A stretch of DNA of 64,000 bases from an uncultured Prevotellaceae bacterium (GTDB lineage: Bacteria; Bacteroidota; Bacteroidia; Bacteroidales; Bacteroidaceae): positions 62,001-126,000 of the forward strand of contig CACXIP010000006.1 of assembly GCA_902767775.1 (NCBI GenBank), read 5' to 3'. Position 1 is the first letter of the stretch; the number at the start of each line of letters is the position of its first letter. A model generated the notes under the pieces. That model worked only from the letters and a program-made list of their open reading frames with translations. It was not told the origin of the DNA and did not search any database. This document shows positions 55,773-63,297 of this stretch, piece after piece. Made by a program: the position numbers and the translations under genes.

Positions 55773-55937
55773 TTAGTCTCCCCATATGTTCTTGATGGTG
55801 GGCAGAGGAGACACGTCCTCAAATTCCTGAAGGTTGCTGTACTGCTCTTTTTCTCCAACATTTGAATGGATGTCGATGGCAAAGGGCTGCGTTGGGGCGA
55901 TACGGCTTTTTGAGAGAGGTCGGATGTACTTTTTCAT
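55773..55937 (-). CDS. Small protein of 54 residues upstream of the secreted HExxH protein
   Basis: The frame runs from ATG 55937 to TAA at 55773 and starts MKKYIRPLSKSRIAPTQPFA, ending TIKNIWGD. A TAATTTTG box (55967-55974) lies 29 bases upstream and the next gene on the same strand begins 44 bases downstream, so the two probably share a transcript. There is no signal peptide or membrane segment. The first 20 residues are basic and the last 25 are acidic (EKEQYSNLQEFEDVSPLP). Short proteins that begin MKKY and carry an acidic C-terminus are common in Prevotella next to secreted-protein genes, but I do not know a function. It is easily missed because of its size. Confidence 0.6.
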   Translation of the reverse strand: MKKYIRPLSKSRIAPTQPFAIDIHSNVGEKEQYSNLQEFEDVSPLPTIKNIWGD

Positions 55938-55966
55938 GATAACAAGGGTTTTGTGTTTATTATTTG

Positions 55967-55974
55967 CAAAATTA
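55967..55974 (-). promoter_or_regulatory. -7 promoter box of the small-protein / HExxH-protein operon
   Basis: The minus strand reads TAATTTTG, 29 bases before the 54-residue gene. No caaa/TTTG box is seen at the usual distance. Confidence 0.5.
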
Positions 55975-56025
55975 GAGAAAAAAAATGTTTTTTTCTCTTT
56001 TTGGTGGATATAAAATCATGTTTTA

Positions 56026-56069
56026 AACAAAAAGTCCGCCCCGTGGCAGACGTGACTGCCCAGGGCGGA
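56026..56069 (-). terminator. Terminator of the 119-residue secreted-protein gene
   Basis: TCCGCCC (56035-56041) pairs with GGGCGGA (56063-56069) and an inner GGCAG/CTGCC stem caps it. Read on the minus strand it is followed by TTTTTGTTT. It lies just after the stop of the gene at 56102. Confidence 0.75.
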
Positions 56070-56101
56070 TAGCGCTTCCTATTGAGATTGTTCTGCGGTA
56101 C

Positions 56102-56461
56102 TTATTTGTTGAGTCCGCGGTTGTTGAGTGTCAAGTTGAGCAACATCACATATTTCCGGTACTGAGCACGGGTGAGGATGCCTCGGCTGAGGGAGAGGTT
56201 CTTGCTCACTGCGTTGTACACCATCGACAGACGGTCGGAACCTTCTGCGGCGGCAATGCTCATCATGTCTTCGCTGAAGATGTTGAGGGCATCCTCAACA
56301 AACCCATACTGGTCGCTGCTCAGGTTGAGGGCTTTGCCCAGACTGTGCATGTTGATGTGCATCTCGTAGGCACTTGAGTTGTTGCTGTTTTTTTCTTCGT
56401 TGTCGGCAAATGCCATGGTCATGGTCATCATAACCATTACTGTCAAAAATAATCTTTTCAT
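56102..56461 (-). CDS. Small secreted helical protein, unrecognised family
   Basis: The 119-residue product has a signal peptide (MKRLFLTVMVMMTMTMAFAD) and a mature part of about 100 residues that is mostly helical. It has the segments MHINMHSLGKALNLSSDQYG, FVEDALNIFSEDMMSIAAAE and RGILTRAQYRKYVMLLNLTL. The pattern of Met-rich helices followed by LTxxQYxKY loosely recalls Spy/CpxP-type periplasmic chaperones, but the signature LTxxQ repeat is not clear and I do not assign it. It is a single-gene unit with its own terminator and -7 box (56571-56578) in a promoter region with two palindromes. Confidence 0.75.
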   Translation of the reverse strand: MKRLFLTVMVMMTMTMAFADNEEKNSNNSSAYEMHINMHSLGKALNLSSDQYGFVEDALNIFSEDMMSIAAAEGSDRLSMVYNAVSKNLSLSRGILTRAQYRKYVMLLNLTLNNRGLNK

Positions 56462-56570
56462 CTTTTTACCTTTCTTTTAATTACTGAATACTTTCTTTTT
56501 CTCTCTTTGCTCATCAGTTTTCATGTACTGATGGCTTTCTTTTTGTTATCCTGTGTTGTTTTTGACGCTG

Positions 56571-56601
56571 CAAAATTACGCTGAAAAACATGCGAAACAA
56601 G
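56571..56601 (-). promoter_or_regulatory. Promoter of the small secreted protein gene
   Basis: On the minus strand, CTTG (56598-56601, one mismatch to TTTG), 19 bases, then TAATTTTG (56571-56578). The leader would be about 100 bases. Confidence 0.5.
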
Positions 56602-56613
56602 TTTTTTTGCTCG

Positions 56614-56629
56614 CTGTTTGCGCAAACAG
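56614..56629. promoter_or_regulatory. 16-bp perfect palindrome in the divergent promoter region
   Basis: CTGTTTGCGCAAACAG is fully self-complementary with no spacer. It is centred about 56 bases upstream of the predicted start of the minus-strand transcript, a normal place for an activator dimer. Confidence 0.55.
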
Positions 56630-56636
56630 TATTGTT

Positions 56637-56654
56637 TTTTGACCTAAGTCAAAA
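56637..56654. promoter_or_regulatory. FNR/CRP-like palindrome TTTTGAC-N4-GTCAAAA
   Basis: TTTTGAC (56637-56643) and GTCAAAA (56648-56654) flank CTAA. The core TTGAC-N4-GTCAA is one base per half-site from the FNR-type TTGAT-N4-ATCAA pattern. It sits 7 bases from the 16-bp palindrome. Confidence 0.5.
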
Positions 56655-56766
56655 TAATCATGCCAACTCATTATTTAGTCGTTTTGGAGTTTCGGATTTT
56701 AGACATTTTTTACCTAAAAAAGAGCGGCTGAAGATAGACTTTGGTTCAACAAAAAAGCCTTTTTGT

Positions 56767-56797
56767 TTTGCATTTTACTTTACTTGCACTATCTTTG
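56767..56797 (+). promoter_or_regulatory. Near-ideal promoter of the 409-residue protein gene
   Basis: TTTG (56767-56770), exactly 19 bases, then TATCTTTG (56790-56797). Both boxes match the Bacteroidota consensus. The ATG at 56812 follows 14 bases later, so the leader is very short; this also rules out the long upstream in-frame start. Confidence 0.8.
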
Positions 56798-56811
56798 TAA
56801 ACAAAAAAACG

Positions 56812-58041
56812 ATGAAACACCAGTTGCCTTTAATTTTGCTTTTGATAGTCGCAGCAGTTCTGGCTGTCAGCCTTCAAATGTGTGCCAAAAACCAAAAATT
56901 CCCCTCGGGCAAGTTTGTATCCTATTTTTTCTGCCGGGGTGGGGGGATGAACCCCATGGACTATACCATATATCACTTATATTATGACGAGGATACGGGC
57001 AAACCATTGCTGACTGTCAGTGGTGAGTGCGAGGGAGAGGAAATCACCGTGGAAGCGGGAGAAGAGGTGTTTAAGCATTGTTTGGAATTGGTAAAAAAGC
57101 ACAAGCTCAACCGTTCCAAGGGCTACTATAAGTCGAAATTTGAGGCACTTGATGCTCCTTCCTCCAGTTTCAGTGTCAGCTTTGATGATCCTTATGAGGC
57201 AATCAGCGGAAGTGGAGACATGCCGCAATTCATCTGGGACGGAATCTCAGAGATTCATAAGTATCTCATGAGCGTCGTGGGCGGACGTAAGGCAGAGGGA
57301 CATGTTGACCGGCTCTATAAAATAGAAGGCTTTTCGGGTATGCACTGGACCGATGGCGTCATCACCGTCACTACATCCGGTGAGTCGGTTGACGAACTGA
57401 AACAAGCTGCTCGGAAATTGGATATTGGCGATGACACCTCAATAGATGTCATGGGCTATGGCATATTCCGCGATGGCGAGCACCAGTATGTGGAGATTAA
57501 TGACTATCGTAATGATAGAAACCATCTCTTCTATAGTTTCGATGGCACTGAGGTGGCCCGGGAGCAGATGGTGAAGCGCCATTTGGCATCTCTGTTGTGC
57601 GGCTCCTATACAGATGAAGGCGGACGCCGCTTTGTCTTCACTGCCGATGGCATGTGCCAAGGACCGACAGACGAGTCGCCGAAGCCTTTTATCGTCTTTC
57701 ATAATGGGAAGAGTGCCACACCTCAGTATCTCTGGCAGGGCAACACCATCTCAGGCTTCTGTCTTACGGCCGATGGCGCTGACATTCTCGGAAAGCAATC
57801 CAAGGTGGTGACACATCTCAAGCGTGTCAATGAGGGGGATGAAATTTGGCCGGTGGTGAACAAGAGGTTCCTGAGCCAGGCTATGATGGATGTCCTCTCC
57901 ACTGAACAGCTGGAACAGATGCTCAACAGCATCTATGTGCGTCGCGACAGTCCATATAACAGCATGGCGTGGTATACCGACATCGGCGGCGTCAACCGCG
58001 ATCTGCTCATATCTGAGATAGCAAAGCGCAAAAAGGAATGA
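56812..58041 (+). CDS. Membrane-anchored protein of unknown function
   Basis: The 409-residue protein begins with a hydrophobic anchor (MKHQLPLILLLIVAAVLAVS) and then a Cys-containing stretch (LQMCAKNQKFP), so it may be a lipoprotein or simple signal-anchored protein. The body is mixed alpha/beta with no motif that I recognise: FVSYFFCRGGGMNPMDYTIY, VGGRKAEGHVDRLYKIEGFS, GRRFVFTADGMCQGPTDESP, then a helical end (FLSQAMMDVLSTEQLEQMLN, YVRRDSPYNSMAWYTDIGGV). An upstream in-frame ATG at 56590 is rejected because it includes the promoter. It stands alone between a strong promoter and a terminator. Confidence 0.8.
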   Translation: MKHQLPLILLLIVAAVLAVSLQMCAKNQKFPSGKFVSYFFCRGGGMNPMDYTIYHLYYDEDTGKPLLTVSGECEGEEITVEAGEEVFKHCLELVKKHKLNRSKGYYKSKFEALDAPSSSFSVSFDDPYEAISGSGDMPQFIWDGISEIHKYLMSVVGGRKAEGHVDRLYKIEGFSGMHWTDGVITVTTSGESVDELKQAARKLDIGDDTSIDVMGYGIFRDGEHQYVEINDYRNDRNHLFYSFDGTEVAREQMVKRHLASLLCGSYTDEGGRRFVFTADGMCQGPTDESPKPFIVFHNGKSATPQYLWQGNTISGFCLTADGADILGKQSKVVTHLKRVNEGDEIWPVVNKRFLSQAMMDVLSTEQLEQMLNSIYVRRDSPYNSMAWYTDIGGVNRDLLISEIAKRKKE

Positions 58042-58063
58042 TTTACCAGGGTAAAATGTTCGT

Positions 58064-58114
58064 AAATCGCAATCAAGTAAGAACTTGTTTTCTTACCGTT
58101 GCGATTTCTTTTTT
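58064..58114 (+). terminator. Terminator of the 409-residue protein gene
   Basis: AAATCGCAA (58064-58072) pairs with TTGCGATTT (58099-58107), and an inner GTAAGA/TCTTAC stem lies within; CTTTTTT follows. Confidence 0.75.
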
Positions 58115-58189
58115 AGAACTAAAACACTAACAAATAGGCGTGAATTGTGTTAAAATTGACAAAACCAAAAATTTTATATAAAAAATGAG

Positions 58190-58197
58190 TAACTTTA
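58190..58197 (+). promoter_or_regulatory. Possible -7 box of the export operon
   Basis: TAACTTTA, one mismatch to TAnnTTTG, 160 bases before the TolC-like gene. No good -33 box. The leader downstream contains two short overlapping frames (12 codons from 58223 and 24 codons from 58248) and no clear RNA structure. Confidence 0.3.
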
Positions 58198-58247
58198 CAC
58201 CCTAAATATAAATACGTTGACAATGTTTGTTTTAGAGAGACCAAACT

Positions 58248-58322
58248 ATGGATATATATAAAGAGGCTATTCGATGGCTATCAGCGATTGTTTATCATCG
58301 CAAGAAATACTTTGTAAGATGA
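58248..58322 (+). CDS. Candidate 24-codon reading frame in the leader of the export operon
   Basis: ATG at 58248 to TGA at 58320-58322 gives MDIYKEAIRWLSAIVYHRKK plus YFVR, an amphipathic basic peptide. It lies 34 bases before the TolC-like ATG. It could be a leader peptide, or chance. There is no homology or codon evidence strong enough to go further. Confidence 0.2.
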   Translation: MDIYKEAIRWLSAIVYHRKKYFVR

Positions 58323-58356
58323 CAAAAACTATAAATGACTAATTAATTAAACAGAA

Positions 58357-59859
58357 ATGAAAACAGAAAGGAATGCTATGAAGTGGGTACTGCCTCTTTG
58401 GCTTCTTGTCCTGTTGCCGATGACTGCCGGAGCACAGCATGTGCTGTCGCTCGACTCTTGCCGGCGCCTGGCACTGGACAACAACAAGCAGCTTAGCGTG
58501 GCTCGCACAAGCAAGGAGATGGCTTCCTACGACGTGAAAGCTGCCCGTACGAAGTACCTTCCCCGCGTGGATGCCATGGCGGGTTATGAGCTGATGAGCA
58601 AGGAAGTGTCGATATTAAACAATTCGCAGAAGAATGCGCTCAACAATCTTGGCACCAATGCCGTCACAGGTATGGGAAACACGGTGTCGGACATCATCAT
58701 GGGCATGGTTCAGGATGGTTCCATCACTCCGCAGATGGCACAGCAACTCGGCCAGCAAATGGGTGCCTTGTCTCCGGCACTTGCTGCTATGGGCGATGAA
58801 TTGGGCTCCACCATCCGCAAGGCTTTCCGTACCAACAATCGCAATATGTTTGCTGGTTCTGTGATGCTGAGCCAACCTTTGTACATGGGTGGTGGCATCA
58901 AAGCCTTGAACCGTGTGGCAGAACTCAAAGAGACAATGGCCGACGACAATTATGATATGCTGCTCCAGAAAGTCCTTTACGAGATAGATGCCACTTATTG
59001 GTTGGTGGTTTCGCTCCGCCAAAAACAGAAATTGGCAGAGAGTTTTCTCGGTTTGGTGAAACAACTTGACGAGGATGTGGAGAAAATGATTCGCGAGGGT
59101 GTCGCTATCAGGGCAGATGGTCTGAATGTGTCTGTGCGTGTCAATGAGGCGGAAATGACCAAATTGCGCGTCGACGACAACCTGGCCTTGGCCAAGATGC
59201 TCCTTTGCCAACTTTGCGGCTTGCCTATAGAAACCAATATCACCCTCGCTGACGAGGGTAGGGAATTGTCTTCTGCTGACGAACCGCTTCCAGCAGATGC
59301 CGCATGGTCGGTCTCCCGTCCGGAACTGCGTATGCTTCAGACAGCCATAGGAATTACCGAGCAGGCACAGCGAATCGTCACGGCAGCTCATTTCCGGCCA
59401 CAGGTGCTCCTAACAGGTGGTTACCTCTTGTCCAATCCTAATGTCTACAATGGTTTTGAGCAAAAATTTGCTGGTGTGTGGAATGTGGGTGTCCTCGTCA
59501 GAATGCCTTTGTGGGATTGGCATGATGGGCGTTACAAATTAGCAGCTTCTCGTGCCGCCACGACAATTGCCAAGTTGGAGCGCAGCGATTTGGAGGAAAA
59601 AATCAACCTTCAGGTGGCGCAGGAGCGTTTCAAGTTGCGAGAGGCCAACCACCGTCTGGAACTGTCGTCCAAGCATGTGGCCAGTGCGGAAGAAAACCTT
59701 CGGTGTGCTTCCCTCGGTTTCCGCGAGGGCGTGATGAGCCTCTCCGACGTGATGGCCGCACAGACTGCTTGGGAGGCAGCCCACACGCAAAAAATAGATG
59801 CAGAAATAGAAGTTCAACTCTCCCTCTTGGGCTTGCGCAAAGCCATGGGACAATTATAA
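58357..59859 (+). CDS. TolC-family outer-membrane efflux protein
   Basis: The 500-residue protein has a signal peptide (about residues 8-27, MKWVLPLWLLVLLPMTAGAQ) and two related halves of long helices with the OEP pattern: LSLDSCRRLALDNNKQLSVA, YDVKAARTKYLPRVDAMAGY and, in the second half, LRMLQTAIGITEQAQRIVTA and FREGVMSLSDVMAAQTAWEA. A Met/Gly-rich insertion of about 65 residues near 90-155 (GMGNTVSDIIMGMVQDGS) lies where the extracellular loops of the barrel are expected. It forms the outer channel for the adaptor and permeases encoded directly downstream (10-base gap to the HlyD gene). Confidence 0.92.
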   Translation: MKTERNAMKWVLPLWLLVLLPMTAGAQHVLSLDSCRRLALDNNKQLSVARTSKEMASYDVKAARTKYLPRVDAMAGYELMSKEVSILNNSQKNALNNLGTNAVTGMGNTVSDIIMGMVQDGSITPQMAQQLGQQMGALSPALAAMGDELGSTIRKAFRTNNRNMFAGSVMLSQPLYMGGGIKALNRVAELKETMADDNYDMLLQKVLYEIDATYWLVVSLRQKQKLAESFLGLVKQLDEDVEKMIREGVAIRADGLNVSVRVNEAEMTKLRVDDNLALAKMLLCQLCGLPIETNITLADEGRELSSADEPLPADAAWSVSRPELRMLQTAIGITEQAQRIVTAAHFRPQVLLTGGYLLSNPNVYNGFEQKFAGVWNVGVLVRMPLWDWHDGRYKLAASRAATTIAKLERSDLEEKINLQVAQERFKLREANHRLELSSKHVASAEENLRCASLGFREGVMSLSDVMAAQTAWEAAHTQKIDAEIEVQLSLLGLRKAMGQL

Positions 59860-59869
59860 ACACAAAAGT

Positions 59870-60859
59870 ATGTCAGCAAAAAGTCAACATAACAATATCC
59901 TGCTTGCCATCGCAGGATTTGCAACAGTAGTTTGTATCGTGGCACTCGTCGGTTTCCTTGCCCTGGACCGTGACCCAGATGTGATTCAGGGTGAGATGGA
60001 GGTAGAGGAATACCGCGTGTCGAGCAAGGTGCCCGGACGTATCCTCGAACTCCATGTCAAAGAGGGTGATTTCGTACATAAGGGCGACACCCTTGCTATC
60101 ATAGACGCGCCTGAGGTGCATGCCAAGAAGGTGCAGGCTGAGAGTGCCCGAAACGCTGCCTCCGCTCTTCATGAGATGGCAGATAATGGCGCACGTGAGG
60201 AAACCATCCGTGGTGCCTTCGAACTCCTGCAGCAGGCGAAGGCAGCCAATGATATCGCCCGCAAGACCTATGAGCGTGTCAACAACCTCTTCAATGAGGG
60301 GGTGGTGACCGCACAGAAGCGAGACGAGGCTATGGCTGCCGTGAATGCCACCGATGCTCAGGTGAAGGCTGCGCAGAGCCAATATGACATGGCACGCAAT
60401 GGCGCCCGCTACGAGGAGCGCAAAGCTGCGTCTGCTCAGGTCAACCAAGCTAGTGGAGCCATCATGGAGGTGAACTCCTACATCAACGAGACCGTGCAGG
60501 TGGCACAGATGGACGGCGAGGTCAGCGACATCTATCCCAAGGTGGGTGAACTGGTGGGCACTGGCTCTCCCATCATGTCCATCTCTGTGATGGATGATAT
60601 GTGGGGAACCTTCAATATCCGTGAGGACCAATTGAAGGGATTGAAGGTAGGCGATCAGGTGACGGTGTACATTCCTTCGCTTGACAAGGAAACCAAAATG
60701 GAAATTTATTATTTGAAGGATCAGGGCAGTTATGCCGTTTGGAAGGCCACGAAAGCCAATGGTCAGTATGACCAGAAGACCTTTGAGATGAAAGTGAAAC
60801 CTACGGAAAAAATCGATGGTCTGCTGCCAGGAATGTCGCTGATTCTCAGGCAAAAATAA
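59870..60859 (+). CDS. HlyD-family membrane fusion protein
   Basis: The 329-residue adaptor has one N-terminal membrane segment (about residues 11-31, LLAIAGFATVVCIVALVGFL), a lipoyl half-motif (VSSKVPGRILELHVKEGDFV), a helical hairpin (EETIRGAFELLQQAKAANDI, YERVNNLFNEGVVTAQKRDE), the second lipoyl half (GEVSDIYPKVGELVGTGSPI) and a beta-barrel end. It links the inner-membrane permeases to TolC across the periplasm. The following permease gene is 20 bases away. Confidence 0.93.
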   Translation: MSAKSQHNNILLAIAGFATVVCIVALVGFLALDRDPDVIQGEMEVEEYRVSSKVPGRILELHVKEGDFVHKGDTLAIIDAPEVHAKKVQAESARNAASALHEMADNGAREETIRGAFELLQQAKAANDIARKTYERVNNLFNEGVVTAQKRDEAMAAVNATDAQVKAAQSQYDMARNGARYEERKAASAQVNQASGAIMEVNSYINETVQVAQMDGEVSDIYPKVGELVGTGSPIMSISVMDDMWGTFNIREDQLKGLKVGDQVTVYIPSLDKETKMEIYYLKDQGSYAVWKATKANGQYDQKTFEMKVKPTEKIDGLLPGMSLILRQK

Positions 60860-60879
60860 AAGATAATGGTGAGCAGACA

Positions 60880-62049
60880 ATGAAAGTCATCTCTCAAATA
60901 GGAGCCATTGCCCTTCGCGAGCTCCATATCCTCTGTCATAACGGCATCTATGCCTTCTGCATGGTGGTGTTCCCGTTGATGGCGGCATTCTTCTTCACAT
61001 CCTTCCTCGATGAGGGACTGCCAGAAGAAATTCCGGTGGGTGTTGTCGACCTCGACAACAGCTCCACCTCACGAGGTTTGGTGCGCCGTCTTGATGCTTT
61101 TCAGAACACAAAGGTGGTGGCGCGCTTTCCTTCTGTGACTGAGGCACGCTGCGCCATGCAGGAGAACAAGATTTATGCCTACCTCTATATTCCTGATGGA
61201 ACAGCGGAAAAACTGCTTTCTGGCCGTCGTCCGAAAATCTCCTATTATTACTCGATGACGTGCATGACTGCTGGTTCCATGACCATGAAGGACCTCAAGA
61301 CCATCTCTACGCTTGGGTCGGCTGCCTTGGGACAGGCAACCATGCGGGCTAAGGGCTTCACACCCGAACAGATACAGACGTTCTTGCAGCCAGTGCGTAT
61401 AAACATCCACCAGATTGGCAACCCCGAGGGTAGTTACAATGTCTATCTGTCCACAGTCATGGTTCCAGGCATCATGATGCTCTTTATGATGCTCATCGCA
61501 GCTTACTCATTGGGCATGGAACTGAAATTGGACACAGGCAAGGAATGGTTGGCCAAGGCCGACGGCAGCATTGTCGTTGCGATACTGGGCAAGTTTCTGC
61601 CTCATGTGTTTATATTCCTGACCGTCGTGTTCTTTTACCAATACTATATCTATGGCGTACTCCACTTCCCCCGTGAGGGAAGCGTGGGCGATATCGTACT
61701 GCTTTGTTTCTTGCAGGTAGTCGCATCCATCGGGTTTGGCATCTTTGCTTTTGGACTGATGCCGTCGCTTCGTATGTCAATGAGTATCAGTTCGCTGTGG
61801 GGCGTACTGGGTTTCTCCATGGCGGGTTCGGCATTCCCCATCATGGCGATGGACGCTCCTTTGCAGTCTCTTTCATGGCTGTTTCCCCTGCGTCATTACT
61901 TCATGCTCTATCAGGTAACGGTGTTCAATGGGTTCCCGCTCATCGATACATGGTTTCACCTCGTGGCTCTTGTTGGCTTCACGCTACTTCCTTGGTTTGT
62001 AGTCAGTAAAATCAAAAATGCGATGCTTACCTATGTCTATATTCCATAA
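60880..62049 (+). CDS. ABC-2 type transporter permease (first of two)
   Basis: The 389-residue membrane protein has one N-terminal helix (about residues 26-45), a large periplasmic domain (IPVGVVDLDNSSTSRGLVRR, FPSVTEARCAMQENKIYAYL) and five C-terminal helices from about 190 (VPGIMMLFMMLIAAYSLGME; FLPHVFIFLTVVFFYQYYIY; GVLGFSMAGSAFPIMAMD). This is the YhhJ/YbhR-type build of drug or polysaccharide exporters. It needs an ATPase partner, which is not encoded in this operon. The next permease overlaps its 3' end. Confidence 0.9.
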   Translation: MKVISQIGAIALRELHILCHNGIYAFCMVVFPLMAAFFFTSFLDEGLPEEIPVGVVDLDNSSTSRGLVRRLDAFQNTKVVARFPSVTEARCAMQENKIYAYLYIPDGTAEKLLSGRRPKISYYYSMTCMTAGSMTMKDLKTISTLGSAALGQATMRAKGFTPEQIQTFLQPVRINIHQIGNPEGSYNVYLSTVMVPGIMMLFMMLIAAYSLGMELKLDTGKEWLAKADGSIVVAILGKFLPHVFIFLTVVFFYQYYIYGVLHFPREGSVGDIVLLCFLQVVASIGFGIFAFGLMPSLRMSMSISSLWGVLGFSMAGSAFPIMAMDAPLQSLSWLFPLRHYFMLYQVTVFNGFPLIDTWFHLVALVGFTLLPWFVVSKIKNAMLTYVYIP

Positions 62050-63244
62050 GTTAAGAGTGCTCATTAAAGACATCGCCTACATTTGGCGGAAGGAGATGCG
62101 GCAGGTTATTCGAGACGAGGGCGTGTTTATGTTCTTCATCGTCGTTCCACTTGCCTATCCGCTGCTCTATTCGTGGATTTATAATAACGAGACAGTGCAT
62201 GATGTCCCTGTGGCCGTTGTCGATCAGTCGCACTCGCACCTCTCTCGACAGTTTATCCGCGACTGCGACGCTACTCCTGATGTCCATGTGGCATATCATG
62301 CAGAGGACCTTGATGAGGCGAAATCACTCGTCAGCCGTCAGTTGGTGAAGGGTATTTACCTTATCCCATCAGACTTCGCCACTCGTATCAATAGGATGGA
62401 ACAGGGTGTGGTGAATGTCTACTGCGACATGTCGCTCATGCTTACCTACAAGGCCATCTTCCAAACTGCCATGGCCGTATCGCAGAAGATGGGTAAGGAG
62501 ATGCAGGTGAAGTTGTCGGGCAACTACACGAATCGTGAGGACGCCGTCACCGTTCAGCCTTTGGCGTATGATGATATTGCCTTATTCAATCCCTCAGGTG
62601 GCTACGGCAGTTGTATTCTGCCGGGTGTGCTGATTCTTATCTTGCAGCAGACACTCGTCCTTGGCATTGGCATGGCTGCGGGCACCACACGTGAGAGAAG
62701 CCGATATGGCAACCTCATCCCTGACGACAAGAATTATAAGGGGGTCTATCGTATTGTTGGCGGCAAGGCGCTTTGTTATGCCATGGTCTATGCTGTGATG
62801 GCGGCATACCTGACATTGGTCGTTCCAAAGCTTTTCTCCTTCCCCTTGCTTATCAATGGAAAAGACCTGCTGCTCATCATGGTCCCCTATGTCATTGCAT
62901 GTATATTCTTCGGAATGACCGTCTCAAGTTTTGTCCGCTATCGTGAGAATGTGATGCTCATCATGGTATTCGTCTCTGTGCCACTCCTCTTCCTTAGTGG
63001 CGTGTCGTGGCCGCAGAGCAATATTCCCTCTTTTTGGCGCGGTGTGTCGTGGCTGTTCCCCAGCACGTTTGGCATCAGGGCTTATGTCAGGATGAACTCC
63101 ATGGGGGCCTCGTTCAATCAGGTGTTGCCCGAGGTACGTTATATGTGGATTCAGGCTGCTGTCTATCTCAGCCTCGCTTGCTTGGTTTATCGATATCAGT
63201 TCTATCTGTCGCACCGTATGGCAAAAAAAGCTGAAAAGGCATAA
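62033..63244 (+). CDS. ABC-2 type transporter permease (second of two)
   Basis: The 403-residue protein has the same build as the preceding permease: an N-terminal helix (FMFFIVVPLAYPLLYSWIY), a periplasmic domain (PVAVVDQSHSHLSRQFIRDC; VKGIYLIPSDFATRINRMEQ) and C-terminal helices (SCILPGVLILILQQTLVLGI; LLIMVPYVIACIFFGMTVSS; ENVMLIMVFVSVPLLFLSGV). ATG 62033 (MSIFHKLRVLIKD) overlaps the previous gene by 17 bases; ATG 62018 in the same frame is possible. The two permeases probably form a heterodimer. Confidence 0.9.
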   Translation: MSIFHKLRVLIKDIAYIWRKEMRQVIRDEGVFMFFIVVPLAYPLLYSWIYNNETVHDVPVAVVDQSHSHLSRQFIRDCDATPDVHVAYHAEDLDEAKSLVSRQLVKGIYLIPSDFATRINRMEQGVVNVYCDMSLMLTYKAIFQTAMAVSQKMGKEMQVKLSGNYTNREDAVTVQPLAYDDIALFNPSGGYGSCILPGVLILILQQTLVLGIGMAAGTTRERSRYGNLIPDDKNYKGVYRIVGGKALCYAMVYAVMAAYLTLVVPKLFSFPLLINGKDLLLIMVPYVIACIFFGMTVSSFVRYRENVMLIMVFVSVPLLFLSGVSWPQSNIPSFWRGVSWLFPSTFGIRAYVRMNSMGASFNQVLPEVRYMWIQAAVYLSLACLVYRYQFYLSHRMAKKAEKA

Positions 63245-63297
63245 AGGCAAGTCGGATTAAATAATTTCCAAGAAACTAAATTTAATAATTTAAAATT

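Noticed and set aside
56590-56811. In-frame N-terminal extension of the 409-residue protein
   Set aside because: It would place the near-perfect promoter (56767-56797) inside the coding region and hide the signal anchor at residue 75.
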